Positions 47,342 through 59,796 of a DNA stretch of 64,000 bases are shown in pieces. The notes under the pieces were generated by a model that did not search any database, had not been told where the DNA came from, and was given only the letters and a program-made list of their open reading frames with translations. The first letter of the stretch is position 1. Every line of letters starts with the position of its first letter. The position numbers were made by a program, and so were the translations under genes. The DNA lies in NCBI RefSeq assembly GCF_000699445.3, contig NC_067196.1:38274616-38338615 (forward strand), given 5' to 3'. This DNA comes from Schistosoma haematobium. Its lineage: Eukaryota > Platyhelminthes > Trematoda > Strigeidida > Schistosomatidae.

Positions 47342-50300
47342 CGAAAAAGAACAGACCAAGCTTACGACAAACGCTCACAAAGAAGATTTTATTAGAAATA
47401 ACCTAGATCAATCGGTCTTCCTACCTTATCCTCAAAGACTGGAATTTGAACGGTCATGTATACAATACAAATCCCAACGTCACGGCAAATATTCAAGTGA
47501 GGATGTGACGGACTCTGGTTCAGCTTCTTGTCTTGTGAAACTCGTTATGCCGCTGGATTCAAGCAAGGAAGTCCTCGTTAAGCCGTCAAACATTTTTTTT
47601 CATTATTCAACCGAAGGTACTTGCAACACATGCCAAGTATTGATTGTTAATAAATCAGCAAGAATACTGCGCTTCAAAGGTAAATTCAGGAGTCTTTTAA
47701 GATCGTATCATTAAATACTCAGTCTTATCTACAGCACGTTCCAAGTATTTGCTATCAGTATGCAAGGGCATTTTGAAGTCTGGTGAATTCGTTGAAACGT
47801 AATTCTATCAGTTTCACTTAACTATTTTTTTTAGTGATATTTCAGTATCCAGAGTTTCAATAACGGATGATACAAAGGACTTTTTCAAGATCCAGTTTTT
47901 CGATTCATACGATGGCTCCGCTTTTTGTAGGTTTCCGTAAACAGTAATTTGTTTTCCCCCTTCCTGGTATGGTCGAATACTCCAGTCTGCGCTGGCCGTA
48001 TATGTTTGTAACTTCCCTAGTTCAGTTAGCTGACTATTCGATAGACCAGTCCAACTGGTGTTTGTCAAAGTCCTAGTACTTCCACTAGCCTTTAATCCCC
48101 TTCTGGGTTTGTAAAGAACACAAGGCTGGATGTCATGTGTTATTCCTGGCAATGGGATCTCTCAGTTACTCAAACCTTTCTTTGGATCCATCGACTAGCG
48201 AAACTATAACTACCTACTGGTGTTAAGAGTTACAGTGGCTGCAGACTAAATAGGTTTTGTAGTTAACTGGCATGTAATCGATTCTTGGCACGTGAGCGTT
48301 CAGTGCTCAGTGATGAATCCACCTTGGGTTACAGATAGGCTAAAACGTACTTAAAAGATCTGCGATAAGAGGATATGTTTCACCGGATTCTATAGAGGTA
48401 TAAGGATTGAATAAATTGTCGTAGGTGCTATCCATATTCATCTATTTAACTAATTTACAAATGCGTTGGACGTATGTTCAGACAGATTTATCAATGTCCT
48501 TTAAACCATTGTTTTTCTGGCTTACTGACCGTTTCTCTATTGTTGTTGATTTAAAAAGAAAGTAACGAAGGCTTCATCAGGCAAAATTTATACTTATTTC
48601 TATTGGTTGTACTTATTGTGATTTACATCGCTTTTCCTTTTTAGGCGAGCATTATATATGTTCAACAATTTCGCGTAACCCCTCTCATAATGTTGCTATT
48701 CAAGATTCAGACTCATGCAGCACTTGGCCCAGTCGTTATCATGATGTTGGTTTGTCTAACTCAAGCTTAAGAACAGCATCTTTATCGCGAGCTTTCGGAA
48801 ACCTGATTGGGTTAGAAAAGCGCCCTATTACTACTAAGACATACTTATCATTAGACCGTACGAAATGTGTGGGTCTTTCTAACATGTTCCCTACAGTTAA
48901 AGCACAGAAGAATAGATCGAATTCAAGTAAATATTTAAAATTATGAACAAATTACTTTTGTTTTCTTATTGAGTTTTACGCTATCTATCTGGGTGTTTGG
49001 TATTTGCGTATTTAATACAATGTATACTTTTTCCTATATTCAGTTTCCTGATTTCGTGCCAGATATTTAGCTAGGATAAATAATGTACTCTGTTGACGTA
49101 CGAAGTACTTAGCTATTAGGATTACTTGGTTGTATTTTTATCAAAACTTATACTTTCCTTCACTTTCACCCAGTAGGATAATCTATGGAATCTATCAGCT
49201 AGACGGTTTTAAGAAGTTTAGTCACTTATCGGTGACTAGTTTATTTTACCCATCCCCACTTTGTCTTGGCTAGAATATAAATACGTCTAACAGGTATTTT
49301 AAAAATATTGCTGACATATGTGGAGTTCATGAAAAGTCTAAAACCAATGGAAGTGCATGCTTCCTTCCTAGAAATACCTAAGAAATACGTCGTTAAGTGC
49401 TCTAATATCAATTTATCAGTAACTCAGTCACAAACATTGTTGCTAGGTCCAAAATTCTGTGATGTTTCCACACATGTCAACGAGCTTAGCACAAAAATTC
49501 ATTTCGAAAGCCTGGTCCGTCAGACAAAAGACCTTATCCCTGTATACAACAAAGAACTTAAAAAAAACATTGTGGATTGTCTTAATATATCATCACAAAA
49601 TCAACAAGTAAACTACTTTCTAGAGAATAAATTCCAACTATTAGATCTATTGAGAAACGAAGATATAGCGTTAAATCGAACAAATTCCCTAAATAAAAAG
49701 ATGCTGCAGATCAAACTGAGCGGAAATCAACTAAACTCCTCAAGAGAATGAAAGATCTCTTTGAAAAACAGATTAACTAGATCCATTATTTCACGATTAT
49801 ATAAATAAGAACGATACCCCTCTACGTTTCATACTAGATATGGATAACTCTCCATATCATGCCATCACTAAATGGCTGGTTGAAATTCTGCGTTCGGTTG
49901 GAAATCAACTCAATAGATACACAACTGCTGATTCGTTTGATTTTGTTGATTCAATATCGTGTCAACCTAACCGGAAAGGTGACGTCACTAGATATCTTTC
50001 TAACGGAAACAATCCGCCTATTATGTGATTACACTGAAAACAACAAACTCGATGTTGATATTCCAACCCACTGCTTGGAGGAAATACTTTTTTGATTCCC
50101 TCTCAACGTCCAATTTATGTTTAAGAATGAGTTCTGTGGACAAACTGACAGTGTAGCGATGGATTCAACACTTAGCTCACCGCTATCTGACTTTTTCGTT
50201 GCTAATCTCGGAAGCATACTTAGACCAATAATTGACAACTGTCTACTCAAAAGATACTTAGATGACACTTTCATTATTTGTGACAAAAATACCAACGTCA

Positions 50301-52739
50301 ACGACACCCTGTACGCGTTCAACAGCTGCCATCAATCAGTTAAGTTCACGATGAAATCAGTCGGAATCGGAATTCTGCTTTTTAGATGTTTTGGTAAAGC
50401 GACCTGACTGTTCCCTACAAAGATCGATATATAGAAAGCCAATATGGTGTGGTCAATACACAAAGTCTCAAAGGTAAGTCCCACTGAAGCAAAAGAGAAA
50501 CCTGATTCATTCTCCCTGTTTGAGGGTTATACGCATCTGTACCGAGAATATAATCAATACAGAACTTGATAAACTACAGTAGATACTAGTCAACAATGGA
50601 TATCCACCTTGATTCACTGAGAAAAATCTGAAGCCAAAACAACGTGAGTATCCATAGCACCAAAGAAGACTTTCTTCATGAACATTCTGTTTAGAGGAGA
50701 CACCGGCGAAAAAAACAGACTTCCAAGATCTCTGACGAAAACTTTCTATTCGGCTGAACTTTGGATTATCTTTTCTAGTCGGCTTATAATTAGAAGTTGT
50801 GTGAAAGATAAGTCCCTGCTCTGGGCCAAATCATTGTGTATCTTCAGTGACACAATAGGTGCCTTTCGTTACATCGATAATCATAGTAGAGTAACGTTTT
50901 ATAATGTTCACGTAAATGTCAATATTATTCTTTTTCTGGTCGTGGCTCTAAACCTGTTTGAACTAATGGTTCTCATTTGTTCATTCTAGCCCATAGAAAA
51001 CAGCTAATTTTATTATACTTTGTATTTAGTTTTCGGCTCCCGTTTTATGCCACCTCTAAGGAAATGTCCTGTCTAAAGTAACCCTGTTAGTATCTTATCA
51101 CTTACTCTAGTACATGAAGTGACGTTATTGTTTTGATCTTTTTTTGTAGGTACGTTAACAGTCTGTCGTGGTACCAGTGATAGTCAATCAGAAAACGCTA
51201 GAACGAACATAATCTTGTTTAATAATCTACTCTATAATTCTTTGTTTATTTTAAGTTTGATTGTTTGTCTATTTGGAATTTTACTACCGTTCCTTCCATA
51301 TGATTGTAAATTATGGTTATTGTCAAAGGTACTTCATGAGCGATTGAAGATTAATTATATTACTGCTACTCCAAGTTCATTGACTTTTCCATATCATTCA
51401 CAAAACGTCCATGACCATTCTCAATCTTATAAGCAAAGTTCTGGAGCCACTTATTCATCGACAACTGAATGTCCTACAGGGGAAAATCCACCAAAGGATG
51501 AGTTTAATCGTCACACTCGTCTGGCATTCTTTGCTTTCAAGAGTGCATTGCGTAGTATTTGCAGAGCAATAATTGCTTTAGATCCATTAGTCGCAGTTGC
51601 TAATATGTCATGGTTTTGCTTAGGTGAGCATTTTGAATCCTATTATATGTATACCTTGATATATTGTTTATTGTAACACAATCTTCATGGATTTATAATT
51701 GTGCCATCTGGAGAAAAACTTATTGGAAACAGTTATTCACTTAGATATCCTTTTCTTTTTTACTATATCCTGTGGGAATATTTAAATTAGTGAAATGTTA
51801 GATATTTAAATCTAATGTTTTCACCAACTGCGATGGTTTGTAAATGCTGTTGCTAGTCAGTTCGTCTGTGCGGATTCGGTAGACGTCATCTCTTATTATG
51901 TCTCAAATAAATGACAATCTAATGAAACAGTGGTGATGTCTGCTTAACTATCTTTCATCGGCTTTCGCCAGTCAACATATTCACTCATAATGGGTCTGAA
52001 TGATATAAATATTCATTAGTCATCTCGTTTATAACTCGGTGGGACGGTGAAAATTGTTTGCGGATTACGTTACCCAACATTGATCACGGTTGTCTTTTAA
52101 ATAAAAATACTCACGAATACACAGAAACTGAAGTAACAGTCACGTCCATTCTGTGTGATGAACCATGTCTACTACATGAGGGCTAATGGTACTATGTGAT
52201 TGCCGAAGTCCTAATATATATAACATGTGATTCGCTAGTTAGAATTCAAACACTTAAAGTGAGAAATAATGTATATTTTTAGAAAATAGAGGATATGTGC
52301 ATATTACAGATTTTTGGTCACAGCCTTGTGATCCTCTTTATTTTCTAGTTCACTTTCGGTTTGTTATTTTTTCAAAGCCTCATGTCTCGTTTTCTTTATA
52401 TCACTTTACGGTATCGTAATTTTCTAAAGAATTCAACCAAATAATAATATACCAAAATTTTTTAGAATGGTTTGCACACGATGTTATGTGATCGTTCGAG
52501 TTCTATAGGTGCTCTTTATGTTTTTCACGTTTTTAAAATGGTATCAATAAGTCTCAGTATTCATGTATGTATGTATACATAATGTAATCAAAGCGTTGAA
52601 TGTCACCTTTCCCTAGCTAATTTTGATGAAGTGTTGATCTGCGTCATTCTTTTGTATAATTATAAGTTTAGTAATATTGTTAAATGGTTCAATTTTATTT
52701 ATCAGGTTTGTTACTTATGTATCATTGGATAAAAAGAAG
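47342..52739 (+). CDS. Unrecognised gene with predicted membrane segments, four exons seen, ends open
   Basis: Exons at about 47342-47679, 48645-48926, 51150-51623 and 52706-52739 join in frame with phases 1, 1, 1 and 2 and good GT..AG sites (for example AG|GTGAGC after 51623). Exon 1 includes KEVLVKPSNIFFHYSTEGTC and VLIVNKSARILRFK, a beta-strand pattern reminiscent of MSP-type domains, but the following exon does not continue such a domain. Exon 2 is serine-rich. Exon 3 holds a strong membrane segment (SLFILSLIVCLFGILLPFLP) and a polar stretch. Its end, with the 34-nt microexon 4, forms a second segment (DPLVAVANMSWFCL + GLLLMYHWIKR). The first and last exons are not found; exon 1 may start later than given because its 5' side overlaps CR1 sequence on the other strand. 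A Penelope-like relic sits in intron 2 and an antisense gene in intron 1. Confidence 0.6.
47814..48191 (-). CDS. Unrecognised 115-residue protein, antisense and nested in an intron
   Basis: Two exons: 48191-48176 (ATG plus 13 nt) and 48145-47814, separated by a 30-bp GT..AG intron. Splicing removes the TGA that otherwise blocks the frame upstream, and gives a start MDPKKGITHDIQPCVLYKP. The rest includes STRTLTNTSWTGLSNSQL, YTASADWSIRPYQEGGKQ and YESKNWILKKSFV, and ends KKIVK before TGA. The protein is basic and soluble, with no signal peptide or membrane segment and no domain I know. Its short, Tyr/Trp/Pro-spaced character is seen in some small ciliary microtubule proteins, but that is a guess. 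It lies on the minus strand inside intron 1 of the plus-strand gene. Confidence 0.6.
49300..51000 (+). pseudogene. Penelope-like reverse transcriptase relic
   Basis: Plus-strand pieces in several frames follow the order of a Penelope-like reverse transcriptase: an N-terminal helical region (49308-49751), DMDNSPYHAITKWL (49840), VTSLDIFLTETIRLLCDY (about 49980), FKNEFCGQTDSVAMDSTLSSP and DFFVANLGS (50117-50215), then the catalytic LLKRYLDDTFIICD near 50250. Stops and frameshifts are frequent and no endonuclease end is clear. It lies inside intron 2 of the plus-strand gene, in the same orientation. Confidence 0.8.
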
Positions 52740-53169
52740 GTAAAGCTGAACAAGAAATACACAACTGATACCTTAATCCGAGATGTCGGCAAACCAGGGA
52801 AACCTTTGTTATTTATATAATAATATAACTAGTATAAAAGAGAGATATCAACTTCACGATCTCTAGATGTTTGAAAATTTATCCAGATTTACAAAATGAC
52901 TTCATTCTTGCTTTTACGTTTCTGCTGTTTCCATTACCCCCTGTATTCATTATATGTAAAGCACTGTTTTTGGTTCGATTATTCCTTCATCTATTTTACC
53001 TATTTTTCATAGAACACATCATTTTCTACTTTCGTTTACATTGTGTAACTTTTAAACTTAAGAAATCGTTCCCTTGTGTATCAGCAACTGTTCAGTTAGT
53101 ACAAGTTTCATGATTTCTATAATTTCATTATATATTTATCGAAACATTAAGTTACTTACTGGGTGGGTA

Positions 53170-53170
<1 letters not shown>
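52740..53170. other. Downstream intron or flank, nothing recognised
   Basis: The hydrophobic frame at 52871-53113 has no supporting splice sites or motif. Confidence 0.35.

Positions 53171-53216
<46 letters not shown>
53171..53216. repeat. (TA)n microsatellite
   Basis: About 45 bp of uninterrupted TA. Confidence 0.95.
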
Positions 53217-53218
<2 letters not shown>

Positions 53219-53750
53219 GTTTTGTAGCAGGTCCAATTAGTTCTTTTAAGTCATTACTATCCTTTAGATTACTTTATTGTCTTATCCTCGTATTACTTAA
53301 CCATTGTGATAGCCTTATTCATAGGATTATACTTTCTTGCATTTGATATTCTTATTCACTTTAACTACCAACTGCTGACAACATGCATATTTGTTTATTT
53401 TTCTGATTTATTTTTTCCCTACTTTGTTTAACAATCATACCAGTCAACGTTTTTCATGTATGTCCACACACTCACCTAATCCTCAATTTATAGACATTAC
53501 TATCTTATAGAGTTGCATGAAGATGTATTATTTCTGTGAATAATTTCGTTTGTTTATTGTTTTTAGACGTTCCTTTATTTCTTTCTATATTCTCTTTAAG
53601 AGTTTACTATCTAATCTTCTTGCCAGTCACTCTTACTGTTTTTGTCTCATTTTGCTTATACACACACATAAGCCTTCATCTGTGCCTTATTCACCTTTTC
53701 CTACCATGAACTAAAGCACCGCATTTATACACATTCTTGTACATCTGACA
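53217..53750. other. AT-rich, nothing recognised
   Basis: No supported feature. Confidence 0.35.
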
Positions 53751-53751
53751 A

Positions 53752-53754
<3 letters not shown>

Positions 53755-53807
<53 letters not shown>
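53755..53807. repeat. (TA)n microsatellite
   Basis: About 50 bp of TA repeat. Confidence 0.95.
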
Positions 53808-53809
<2 letters not shown>

Positions 53810-54478
53810 TGTTCTCATTGCTTTCGTTAAGTTTGGTATTTGCTTTTTGTAATTTGTTGCATTTCGCACATATATGTTTGTTTGCTTTGAAATTTTATCT
53901 GCCTTGGTTAAAAGATATTGATGAGTTCACCATATTCCTTATTTATTCAGTGTGTATACAATCTCACTTACGAATAATACAGATACGTTTTATGAAACAT
54001 TAAAACATGTTTTACTTAGTCAAATTCTGTGCATACCGAAAAATCATTACGATTATAAAATAATAAAGAAATTCAGTTTATTATTTTTTTTTGTAATATT
54101 ATCAACAATCGAACTAAAACTCGCTAAAAATGTGTAAGTTTCTGCGCATAATTATAATTTACAAGCATTTTATGAGACAGTACTAAAGATGCTAACCAAC
54201 TGTTCGTGTCAGTGTATTTTGAAAAAAAATGTTAGAAAACTTGAGCCATTAATATCTAGACAGATAACTTATAAGTTGTTTGTACCCCATGTGACTACCA
54301 CATGTAAAGGGAAACAAACGTCATGTGGTCTGGAATATCACTCTCCATAATCAGGATATTGAATAAAAATCGTTGGTATGTTGTTAAAAAAGTGGAATAA
54401 ACCTTGTTGAATAACAAAGTATTGACGAATTATGGAAAAATATCTGTGCCATTGACAACTTTAGCTAATATGATCTAA
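53808..54478. other. AT-rich, nothing recognised
   Basis: Open frames at 53809-54137 are AT-rich and show no motif. Confidence 0.35.
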
Positions 54479-54479
54479 A

Positions 54480-54990
54480 GTTTATTTATTTCAACACATA
54501 AACATCGGTACAAGGAGGCACCAAATAGATATACGCTACATAAATCATTCGATTTGTGTGAGGGCTGGGATACTGCCCGGGTGCCCAGACCGAAGCAGGA
54601 GATTTTCTTAAGGGGCCACAACCGGAGCATTTGGCCTAAATGTCTGATCCACAAGGCAGTGGAGCAACCCAACGAGATGCATCCAATGGTGACTTGTGAC
54701 CAACGATTGGTTCATACGCCATTTGTTCCTTCAGGATACTGGAGCCCATGTGTACCATTGTTTTGTAATCAGGGTTTTCCAACTCCCCTTGGTAAACTCT
54801 CCGTGTCCACCAACCCAGTTAAATCGCTGGACATTCGTTTTTGGTCTTCTCAACCTCGTAAACAATACCCTGATGAGAGAAGACAATGAGTAGGGAGTTC
54901 CCGATAGTGGTTGTATGCACGTGGCGATGTGAGAGCATTTGGAGAGAGAGCTGACTTCCCAGTCTCTGCCGTACCAGGGCATTTGGGGGC
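54480..54990 (-). mobile_element. RTE-tail retroposon unit, copy 1
   Basis: On the minus strand it starts sharply at GCCCCCAAATGCCCTGG. It continues as a 422-bp body nearly identical to 58981-59402, then a tail with the RTE 3' signature (GGTGCCTCCTTGTACC, TTTATGTGTTGAAATAAATAA). The 111-codon frame it contains is shared with the other copy but is probably incidental. The same tail ends the RTE element at 62690-62760, so it is either a 5'-truncated RTE or a SINE using the RTE machinery. Confidence 0.8.
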
Positions 54991-56435
54991 AATCATCAAC
55001 TTATTTCGTTTACATGACTAACCAGAACCTCGTCAACTTGTACCAGCAATCAAAGAATTCAATAGTTCGTATTATGTTATGCTGGATATTAATTCTGTTC
55101 AAGCTAGAATTCAATGTTCTGGAAAGTATTAGTGTCTCAACCACTCGTCGATCTAACTTATTATTATTTTCCTATTGAATTAACGCCCTGATTATAGACC
55201 TGTGAATCCCGGCTATTTTGCTTTCTCTACTAATTACTTAGGCCTAACCACTTCTCCAAATAAAAGTATATACTCCAAGGTCATCAGGACAGTGTTTATT
55301 CACTAGTTTTTGGCGTAATTGTCTTTTTTTTCAAGACAACGAGTGCCTTCTGCTAAGATCAGTTCTTTCTATTGTTGTCCTTAGGCTGTTGAATATCGCT
55401 TAACTGTCTTTATGAAGTAGCTTTTCCGGTATCTAACGGTTGCACTAGATCCTTATTTGTGTTAGTGTTAGTACCTGGTTCTTATTATTTCATATAAAAG
55501 AGGTCACGATGTGATCAGAGTTGGGGCGTCAGTCGTTGGGTTCTGATTTTGTAATTCTGTTATCACAAGTTTGATGCTCGGTTGTTGTCTGCATGCTGAA
55601 AAAAGTTAATACTATGCGGTACATCTATCCGATGTGGCACAATCTCAAGGCAATGAAAGTCCGCAATTCAACTACGTGGTAGCACATGTTTGTGTGTTAA
55701 GAGTTGTTTGTGTTCGCTTTTACTTCAGATTATATTTATTTGAAGAATAACTGTCCGTTACCCATGCTTCATCACTTATTTAAGGATAAATAGCGAGTTC
55801 GTTTAAGAGCTGTTTCATCCGATTGGCCGTCGTCATTTGTGTTTCATTCCAATAGAAGTAGCTTTCTATAGATACTTAGGGTGCCTACTTTCAGTCGCAT
55901 TCAAGCCACGCTGATTTTCTGTACTTCATTTGCATGATGAATTTGCACTCGGTCAAGGTTCAAATTTCACGGTTGGTGTTTATTTTTTTTAGATATCAAC
56001 CTTACTAAAGAGTCTTCCTATTGATCTTTGATCTGTTGTTTTTGACGAGGTTTTAATCTTAACGTATCTAAAATGATATGATTCGTGATTTTATCTTTTC
56101 TTTTTGACACTCTCATTATTTGGCTCTGCTGTATAAGGTTTGTAGTCGTATGTGCAATGTTTTTGTACTTTGAACGGTTTGTGAAATTCGGGGTGCACTG
56201 TATAAATAATTATTAATAAAGCCATGGATAGTATTTAGGTCCTATGATATAATGCTTATCAGGTATACTTGGGGATTTGTTTGTACTCATTTATTGTGAT
56301 GATTTTTGTTGTCAGTGTATAAAGACTAAAAAAGTATTTAACGGCTATGATTGTACGTTTAGGAATTATGTAGATGAGGAGTGACTAAGATTCTGAGCTT
56401 TTAACTTATCCATTGTTTCCGGTAAGTTGTATTTC
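54991..56435. other. Nothing recognised
   Basis: AT-rich sequence without supported features. Confidence 0.35.
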
Positions 56436-56436
56436 A

Positions 56437-56439
<3 letters not shown>

Positions 56440-56480
<41 letters not shown>
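56440..56480. repeat. (TA)n microsatellite
   Basis: About 40 bp of TA repeat. Confidence 0.95.
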
Positions 56481-56483
<3 letters not shown>

Positions 56484-56699
56484 CAGACCTGAAGACAGAT
56501 TTAATGTAATGGATAGTTTAAAATATTTTTCTCAGGTATATTACGATAATGAGACTAGTCACATTATATGAAATTCAGAATTCACGACCCAGAATAGAGA
56601 ACAAGAGTATCGAATAAATAATACTTCATTCAACACACTTACAAGCAATCATTCTCAATGAGTCCGGTTTAAAAATCAATAACAAAGAAAGTAAATCAC

Positions 56700-56860
56700 A
56701 CTTAATCGTGGATGCGCACTGCTGAGGAGTCCCATACTAGGACGAAACGGCCGTCCAGTGCTTCCAGGTTTTCCATGGTGGTCTAGCTCCAATTGACTCA
56801 TGATTTCAACCAGTGAAATTTCTAAAATCTCTACAAAACCCCTTCTGACATATTTAACAA
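56700..56860 (+). mobile_element. Hammerhead SINE, 3' part with intact ribozyme motif
   Basis: Begins at ATCGTGGATGCGCACTG and runs through the hammerhead, the body (TTTTCCATGGTGGTCTAGC, GACTCATGATTTCAACC) and the family end ACAAAACCCCTTCTGA. The tRNA-like head is missing. Confidence 0.85.
56716..56761 (+). ncRNA. Hammerhead ribozyme, all core elements present
   Basis: Order: GCACTG, core CTGAGGA, stem II GTCC...GGAC with a seven-base loop (CATACTA), GAA, stem III ACGGCCGT, cleavage triplet GTC ending at 56755, then CAGTGC. Stem I (GCACTG/CAGTGC) and stem II pair perfectly. Stem III is an eight-base palindrome, so as a monomer it is only two or three pairs with a tiny loop. Schistosome SINEs are known to encode active hammerheads of this class. 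Best candidate in the window for self-cleavage. Confidence 0.85.
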
Positions 56861-56861
56861 T

Positions 56862-58980
56862 CAGTAGGCTGTGCTTATTTGTCTACACTCAGTGATAAAT
56901 CATATTTTACTTTCATTATAACAGATCAAGAATTTTTTATTATTATTGAAACTTTTATCATAAAGTTATAATATTTACAGGATTGATTTCTTTTGGCTGA
57001 CATTTTGAAATGGTTATGTATTAAGGGAAAATTGTTTTGGTAAACAATTTAAGTATCATATTATCAATGAGTGTAAGTTATTGTTATTTTTTTCTAAAAT
57101 ACAAAACCATATATGTTCAAGTTACGATTATAGTTCATCTAACGGAATTGATTTATTTTTATAGTTTACTATTTGGTTTCACAATAAATACTGGTATGTA
57201 CATTATTTAGTTTCATTTAAAATTTATCCTTAAGATTAACTATATTTTTAAGCTGATATTGTGATGTGTTCTACTGATGTCGATAGATATAAGTAGTATG
57301 TATCATTAATTGAAAGTGAAATATCTGGTGGCAGAAGGTTAAGAAGATCGAAGGAAAGAGAATGAGAATAGAGAATGATTAGTGTAGAAACGAAGGAACA
57401 ATTAAGTGTGAGACAATTGATTGATATTTTGCAAATGAAGTATTTACTGTATAGTGCTCAGATTTTAATAACAGATTCTGTAATTTTGTATTCAATTATA
57501 TTTGGTTGTCCCCACTAGTGTTCTCGTTCATTACAATATCAGTAATATTATATAGAATAGAATATTAAAATGTAGTTTAAATTATCTCTTGTTAAGGTCT
57601 ATGCTTTACTGCTGAGTGTTTGAGTTAAATATGATCATATGATGGGTTTTTTCGTGGGTAGGGGATTACTAGTTCAAAAGAAGGATGTATCTATATACTT
57701 TTTCAAATGACCCCGAGTAAATATAATCTAGATTTCACTTACTCCTAAACAAATTTTCTAGGCTTAAAATTTTTGTTGAAAGATCACAATTCACCAGCTA
57801 TTGTTTACTATTGCACAAATTTTCATGGTTAAGAAAACAGCATCACGTCAAGTGAAAAAAACGTATAACTCAACTGCCAGTTTTAGGTTTTGAATACCCT
57901 GGTAAAGCTAAGAATGAATAAATTCCAACTACCCTTTCAGAATGTTTTCACACAATCCGGGATTTGTATCCTATCGCAGCTAAGTTTTACTATTCATGTG
58001 TTGATATTTCAGCACAAAGGTTTAAGAGAAAGCGCTTTGGTTTGGGATTTGTGTTGGGCCTGTGAATATGTGATGTCGCCTGTGAGATCAGAAAAAGTCT
58101 GTGTTTTAAGGTACTTTGCACACAAACGTGGAGAAACAAACATGTAATTTACCCATTCTGATCTTCAGCCCCACTGAAATGGATCTCTTAATGTTGCTCC
58201 ACTACCGTGTGGACTAATTCCTTAGGTCAAATCCTCAAATGTTTAGTTGCCTAAGCAAATCATATTCCATATGTTCATCTGGGTAGTGTTAGCTTCCATA
58301 TAATAATAATGTAATAATTTAGTTAATGGAGAATGCGAACAACCTGTACTATAAATATTTGATTGAAAAATCAAACCGTTTTCTGATGACCACCCAGATT
58401 TTGTTTCACTTTAAACAGAACTCCCATTCCATTTCCTCATGGTCTGTTGAATTGTTATTTGATTCAGAAACTAGTTTTTGTTGGGACTCATGATCGCGAT
58501 GACTAGGAAATTGAATTTATCACCAACGCTTAGCTAAATTAAGTAGGAGTTCCTGTCGAACTACTTCCCTTTATGTTTAAAATAACAATGTGTAGTTTAA
58601 TGTTCGACTGTGCGATATTAAGCGTATATTTCATTGACCTGATTTCAGTCGGCTGATTTGACGTGTTATGAACTAAAAAATCCAGCACAATATCAGACAT
58701 TGAAAAGGGACATTTATTGAATTTCGAAATCAATAATCTGCTAACCATGTAAATATTTAATGCATAAATAAAATAGTCATAAGATTACTTGATATGTAGC
58801 AGTAAAAAAAGTGTAAACCGCATTCGTCAACCTAAAAAATACTTAAAATGTGGATGAAAAAAATGTTAAGAACCACTCGTATATTCATTTAAAACTTATA
58901 GACATCCGATGTTTAGTAATTAGAACTATTTCGATACGTATGTTAATTTGCAATAGATGAATTACAAATATCGAGATATA
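56862..58980. other. Nothing recognised
   Basis: The frame at 57890-58147 has no splice or domain support. Confidence 0.35.
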
Positions 58981-59490
58981 GCCCCCAAACGCCCTGGTAC
59001 GGCAGAGACTGGGAAGTCAGCTCTCTCTCCAAATGCTCTCACATCGCCACGTGCATACAACCACTATCGGGAACTCCCTACTCATTGTCTTCTCTCATCA
59101 GGGTATTGTTTACGAGGTTGAGAAGACCAAAAACGAATGTCCAGCGATTTAACTGGGTTGGTGGACACGGAGAGTTTACCAAGGGGAGTTGGAAAACCCT
59201 GATTACAAAACAATGGTACACATGGGCTCCAGTATCCTGAAGGAACAAATGGCGTATGAACCAATCGTTGGTCACAAGTCACCATTGGATGCATCTCGTT
59301 GGGTTGCTCCACTGCCTTGTGGATCAGACATTTAGGCCAAATGCTCCGGTTGTGGCCCCTTAAGAAAATCTCCTGCTTCGGTCTGGGCACCCGGGCAGTA
59401 TCATAGCACATACACAAATCAAGTGACTTGTGTGGCGCATATGTATTCGGTGCCCTTTTTTATACCAAGATTTATGTGTTCAAATAAACA
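58981..59490 (+). mobile_element. RTE-tail retroposon unit, copy 2
   Basis: Inverted relative to 54480-54990, about 4 kb away. The body (58981-59402) has the same length, 422 bp, with one difference that I can see. The tail at 59430-59490 carries GTGTGGCGCATATGTATTCGG and TTTATGTGTTCAAATAAACAA, as in the RTE element further right. It starts at the same base as copy 1. Confidence 0.8.
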
Positions 59491-59795
59491 AACAGTATCA
59501 CGACCCTCACACAAACCAAATGATGATTACTACAGGAAAAATTATTCTTACTTCAATTCGTATTCAGACAAATTCCACTTACAATCATTTGATAACATTC
59601 GTTTTTATTTCTTTTGTACTACGTCACTTATGTATCCCTCTTCATCCTCATTGTGCGTATTTTATTTTTCAACTTATACATCAGATCGCATATGGTGGAA
59701 ACTTATCCTATCTAAATGATCCCAATTCACTGACTGATCGAAATTTGGATACTTCCACCGACTGCGCACACTGAAACAATCTTTCTGAAAACACG
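59491..59795. other. Nothing recognised
   Basis: Short spacer before the RTE element. Confidence 0.4.
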
Positions 59796-59796
59796 T

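Noticed and set aside
47505..47679. Assignment of exon 1 of the plus-strand gene to the MOSPD (major sperm protein domain) family
   Set aside because: Only a few beta-strand-like positions agree and the next exon does not continue an MSP domain.
54554..54889. 111-codon open frame, also present at 59082-59417 on the other strand
   Set aside because: It is the same repeat unit in both places, with no protein motif and coding on the strand opposite to the RTE tail; identity reflects young age, not a gene.
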